In this document: positions 62,211-64,000 of the stretch, in pieces
Layout: every line of letters starts with the position of its first letter
Numbering within the stretch: position 1 is the first letter of the stretch
Assembly: GCA_041752115.1 (NCBI GenBank)
Contig: JBGSHS010000450.1
Coordinates: 1-64,000, forward strand
Direction of reading: 5' to 3'
Origin: JAJRVM01 sp041752115
GTDB lineage: Bacteria > Planctomycetota > Planctomycetia > Pirellulales > Pirellulaceae
Length of the DNA: 64,000 nucleotides
Made by a program: the position numbers and the translations under genes
The notes under the pieces: generated by a model
The model's database searches: none
Told to the model about the DNA's origin: nothing
What the model saw: only the letters and a program-made list of their open reading frames with translations

Positions 62211-64000
62211 ATGCGCTCGAATATTCGCCCGATGTTTGGTCTCGAATTCGAAGTGTCGTTTTCGGCGCTGAATGAGCAGGCCGAGCGGGTCAGTCCGGTT
62301 CACTTGCTATCGACGTTCATGCGGGTGGCTGCCGATCGCGTGGCCAGCCTCCCGGCGCACGAGTCCTCGGGTATTTTTTTGAGCAACGGCGGCCGGCTCT
62401 ATCTTGATTGCGGCAAGCCGGAGATCACGACGCCCGAGGTTACAACTCCTACCGATGCTTGCCGGTATGCGCGCGCGGGCGAAGCCATTCTGCTGGACAT
62501 TGCCCAAGCCACGGCTCAACAGCTGCACGCTGTACAAGAGATCATTCTGTCGCGCTGTAACGTGAGCTATGGTGGCAGCGGCAACGCGTGGGCGTGCCAC
62601 GAATCATACGGCCACCGGATGGATGCCGGGGCCATCGCAGAACATTTCATTCCACACGCAGTCAGCCGCATCATCTATACAGGGGCCGGCGGATTTGATA
62701 ACTGTTCTCATGGGCTGCGATTTCTGATTTCTCCGCGCGTGACGCACCTGCGTTGCAGTGTCTCGGACAACACGCAGCGCAATCGCGGCATCTTCAACAC
62801 GAAGAACGAATGCCTCAATCAACGCGGCTACAACCGCTTGCACGTGATTTGTGGCGAGAATGTGTCGTCCATTCGATCCCAATGGCTGAAGATGGCGACG
62901 ACGGCCGTGGTGGTTGCGATGGCAGAGGCCGGGCTGAATCCGGGGCAGGGACTGGTTCCGACCAGTCCGGTGCAGGCGATGCGCACGTTCGCCCGGGACC
63001 TCAAACTGCAGGCCAAAGTGGCCACTACCTCGGGCGAGTCCCTGACTGCCTGGGAGATTCAGTGGCGACTGTTGGACAAGGCCAAGCGGTTTGCCGTCGA
63101 CGGACCGATCAGCGACTGGCTTCCCCTCTGCCTGCGTCTGTGGGAGGAGACTTTGGAGCGGTTGCGGCAGGGGGGCTCCGCCGTGGCACGCTCGCTCGAC
63201 TGGGCCATCAAACTGGACCTGTTTCAGACCTACGTGCGGCGACAGGGATTCACGTGGGACTGTCTGGCACGGTGGAATACGCTGTTGGAACAGCTTGATC
63301 CTCATCCGCTGTCCATGCTCGATTCGTATGATCCCACCCCGTTTTTCAATTCGGGCTGGGCCCGACTGAGTCAGGATACGGCCCAATGGAAACGTAGCGC
63401 GCGGGAGCTGGGAGTGGATTGGTCGGAGCTGGATCGCGTGCTGGCGCTGCGACAGCAGTTGTTCGAACTGGACGCGCGGTTTGGCGAGTTGGGAACACGC
63501 GGCATCTTCAATACACTGGAGGCCGGCGGTTTTCTGGAGCATCAGGTGCCCGGTGTCGACAACATCGCGCAGGCCACCACGGATCCTCCCGCCACCGGCC
63601 GAGCGCGGTTGCGCGGACTGACCATTCAACGCCTGGCACGTGACCAGCTCCCCGGCGCGTGCGAATGGAACGCCGTGTGGGATTATGCCGGTCATCGCAT
63701 GTTGGACCTGTCGGATCCCTTTGCAGACCAGGAGTCATGGATCCCTCTGGATCATTCGAGTTGTCTGGACGATGGCATCCTCCAACACCGTGCAGTACGC
63801 TCTTTTGAACGTGCCATCGTGATGTACGATCGCGGCGACTATGAAGCGGCCTACCAACTCCTGCAATCGGCGCTGGAGAGTCGCATCCTGCTGCCCAACG
63901 GCTATGTCCGTGAGTGCCACCGCTTCCTGGCGTGGGTGCAGGCACGCCGGGGATATACGGACGGCGGGCGTTGGCTCCACCGACTGCATCGCAGTTCCAC
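62211..64000 (+). CDS. PafA/Dop-fold enzyme, second copy, cut by window edge
   Basis: The frame is open from the ATG at 62211 to the end of the window (about 596 codons, no stop seen). FGLEFEVSF (residues 9-17) matches the family's G-I-E-T-E-Y-G, with both Glu kept. SNGGRLYLDCGKPEITTPEV (58-77) matches N-G-x-R-x-Y-V-D, where Asp 66 would be catalytic. ACHESYG (128-134) keeps the His-Glu lost in the first copy. IYTGAGGFDN, SDNTQRNRGIFNTKNE and YNRLHVICGENVSS follow the same order as PafA. The fold is clear but the sequence is very divergent. It is longer than PafA (about 450 residues), and the last visible 70 residues look like helical repeats. There is no good ribosome site. It may be the ligase partner; the true activity is unknown. 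Confidence 0.85.
   Translation, partial: MRSNIRPMFGLEFEVSFSALNEQAERVSPVHLLSTFMRVAADRVASLPAHESSGIFLSNGGRLYLDCGKPEITTPEVTTPTDACRYARAGEAILLDIAQATAQQLHAVQEIILSRCNVSYGGSGNAWACHESYGHRMDAGAIAEHFIPHAVSRIIYTGAGGFDNCSHGLRFLISPRVTHLRCSVSDNTQRNRGIFNTKNECLNQRGYNRLHVICGENVSSIRSQWLKMATTAVVVAMAEAGLNPGQGLVPTSPVQAMRTFARDLKLQAKVATTSGESLTAWEIQWRLLDKAKRFAVDGPISDWLPLCLRLWEETLERLRQGGSAVARSLDWAIKLDLFQTYVRRQGFTWDCLARWNTLLEQLDPHPLSMLDSYDPTPFFNSGWARLSQDTAQWKRSARELGVDWSELDRVLALRQQLFELDARFGELGTRGIFNTLEAGGFLEHQVPGVDNIAQATTDPPATGRARLRGLTIQRLARDQLPGACEWNAVWDYAGHRMLDLSDPFADQESWIPLDHSSCLDDGILQHRAVRSFERAIVMYDRGDYEAAYQLLQSALESRILLPNGYVRECHRFLAWVQARRGYTDGGRWLHRLHRSS

Overview
The window looks like chromosomal DNA of a planctomycete, probably a Pirellula-like lineage. 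It is GC-rich. It carries families that are typical of that phylum: an SLA1-homology (SHD1) protein, a protein with two TIGR03000 domains, several very long exported proteins with low-complexity linkers, a Ser/Thr kinase, and two tandem TadG-like von Willebrand proteins. Between the long proteins lie ordinary housekeeping genes (clpX, holA, accA, truA, dtd, pdxA, pgi, apgM). Many starts were moved downstream of the longest reading frame where a Shine-Dalgarno match or the family's N-terminus supported it.

Layout. 1-2350 (minus strand) is a compact ubiquitin-type conjugation cassette: a beta-grasp ubiquitin-like protein, an E2 with a textbook catalytic cysteine, a JAMM/JAB peptidase and an E1 that runs off the left edge. 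2678-7538 holds a transglutaminase-like exported protein and two unrecognised proteins. 7950-13700 has a very large GH2/BNR-propeller glycan enzyme and a Gfo/Idh/MocA oxidoreductase. 14102-22020 contains holA, an EEP-family hydrolase, clpX and an aminotransferase. 22239-27642 has three exported proteins in one block, two of them sharing a domain, plus a LolA-like protein. 27813-34653 contains a histidine phosphatase, pdxA, the SHD1 protein overlapping dtd, a YdjM-like membrane protein and a CvpA-like protein. 35373-39582 holds the paired VWA proteins. 39838-50536 has accA, a kinase, a glycosyltransferase, truA, the TIGR03000 protein, an exported isoaspartyl methyltransferase and an ABC/membrane protein pair. 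50915-58398 contains MazG-like, radical SAM, Rieske, UPF0173, pgi and apgM genes.

58529-64000 ends with a haem-type DUF3365 lipoprotein, a decayed metal-ATPase tail, and the most interesting locus. This is a Dop-like enzyme, then a 63-residue acidic, lysine-free protein ending in Asn-Gly-Gln, then a second divergent PafA/Dop-fold enzyme that runs off the right edge. The order Dop, Pup, PafA matches the actinobacterial pupylation locus, but no proteasome subunits lie between the genes. I read it as a divergent Pup-like modification system. The window therefore carries two unrelated protein-modifier systems about 58 kb apart, one ubiquitin-like and one Pup-like.
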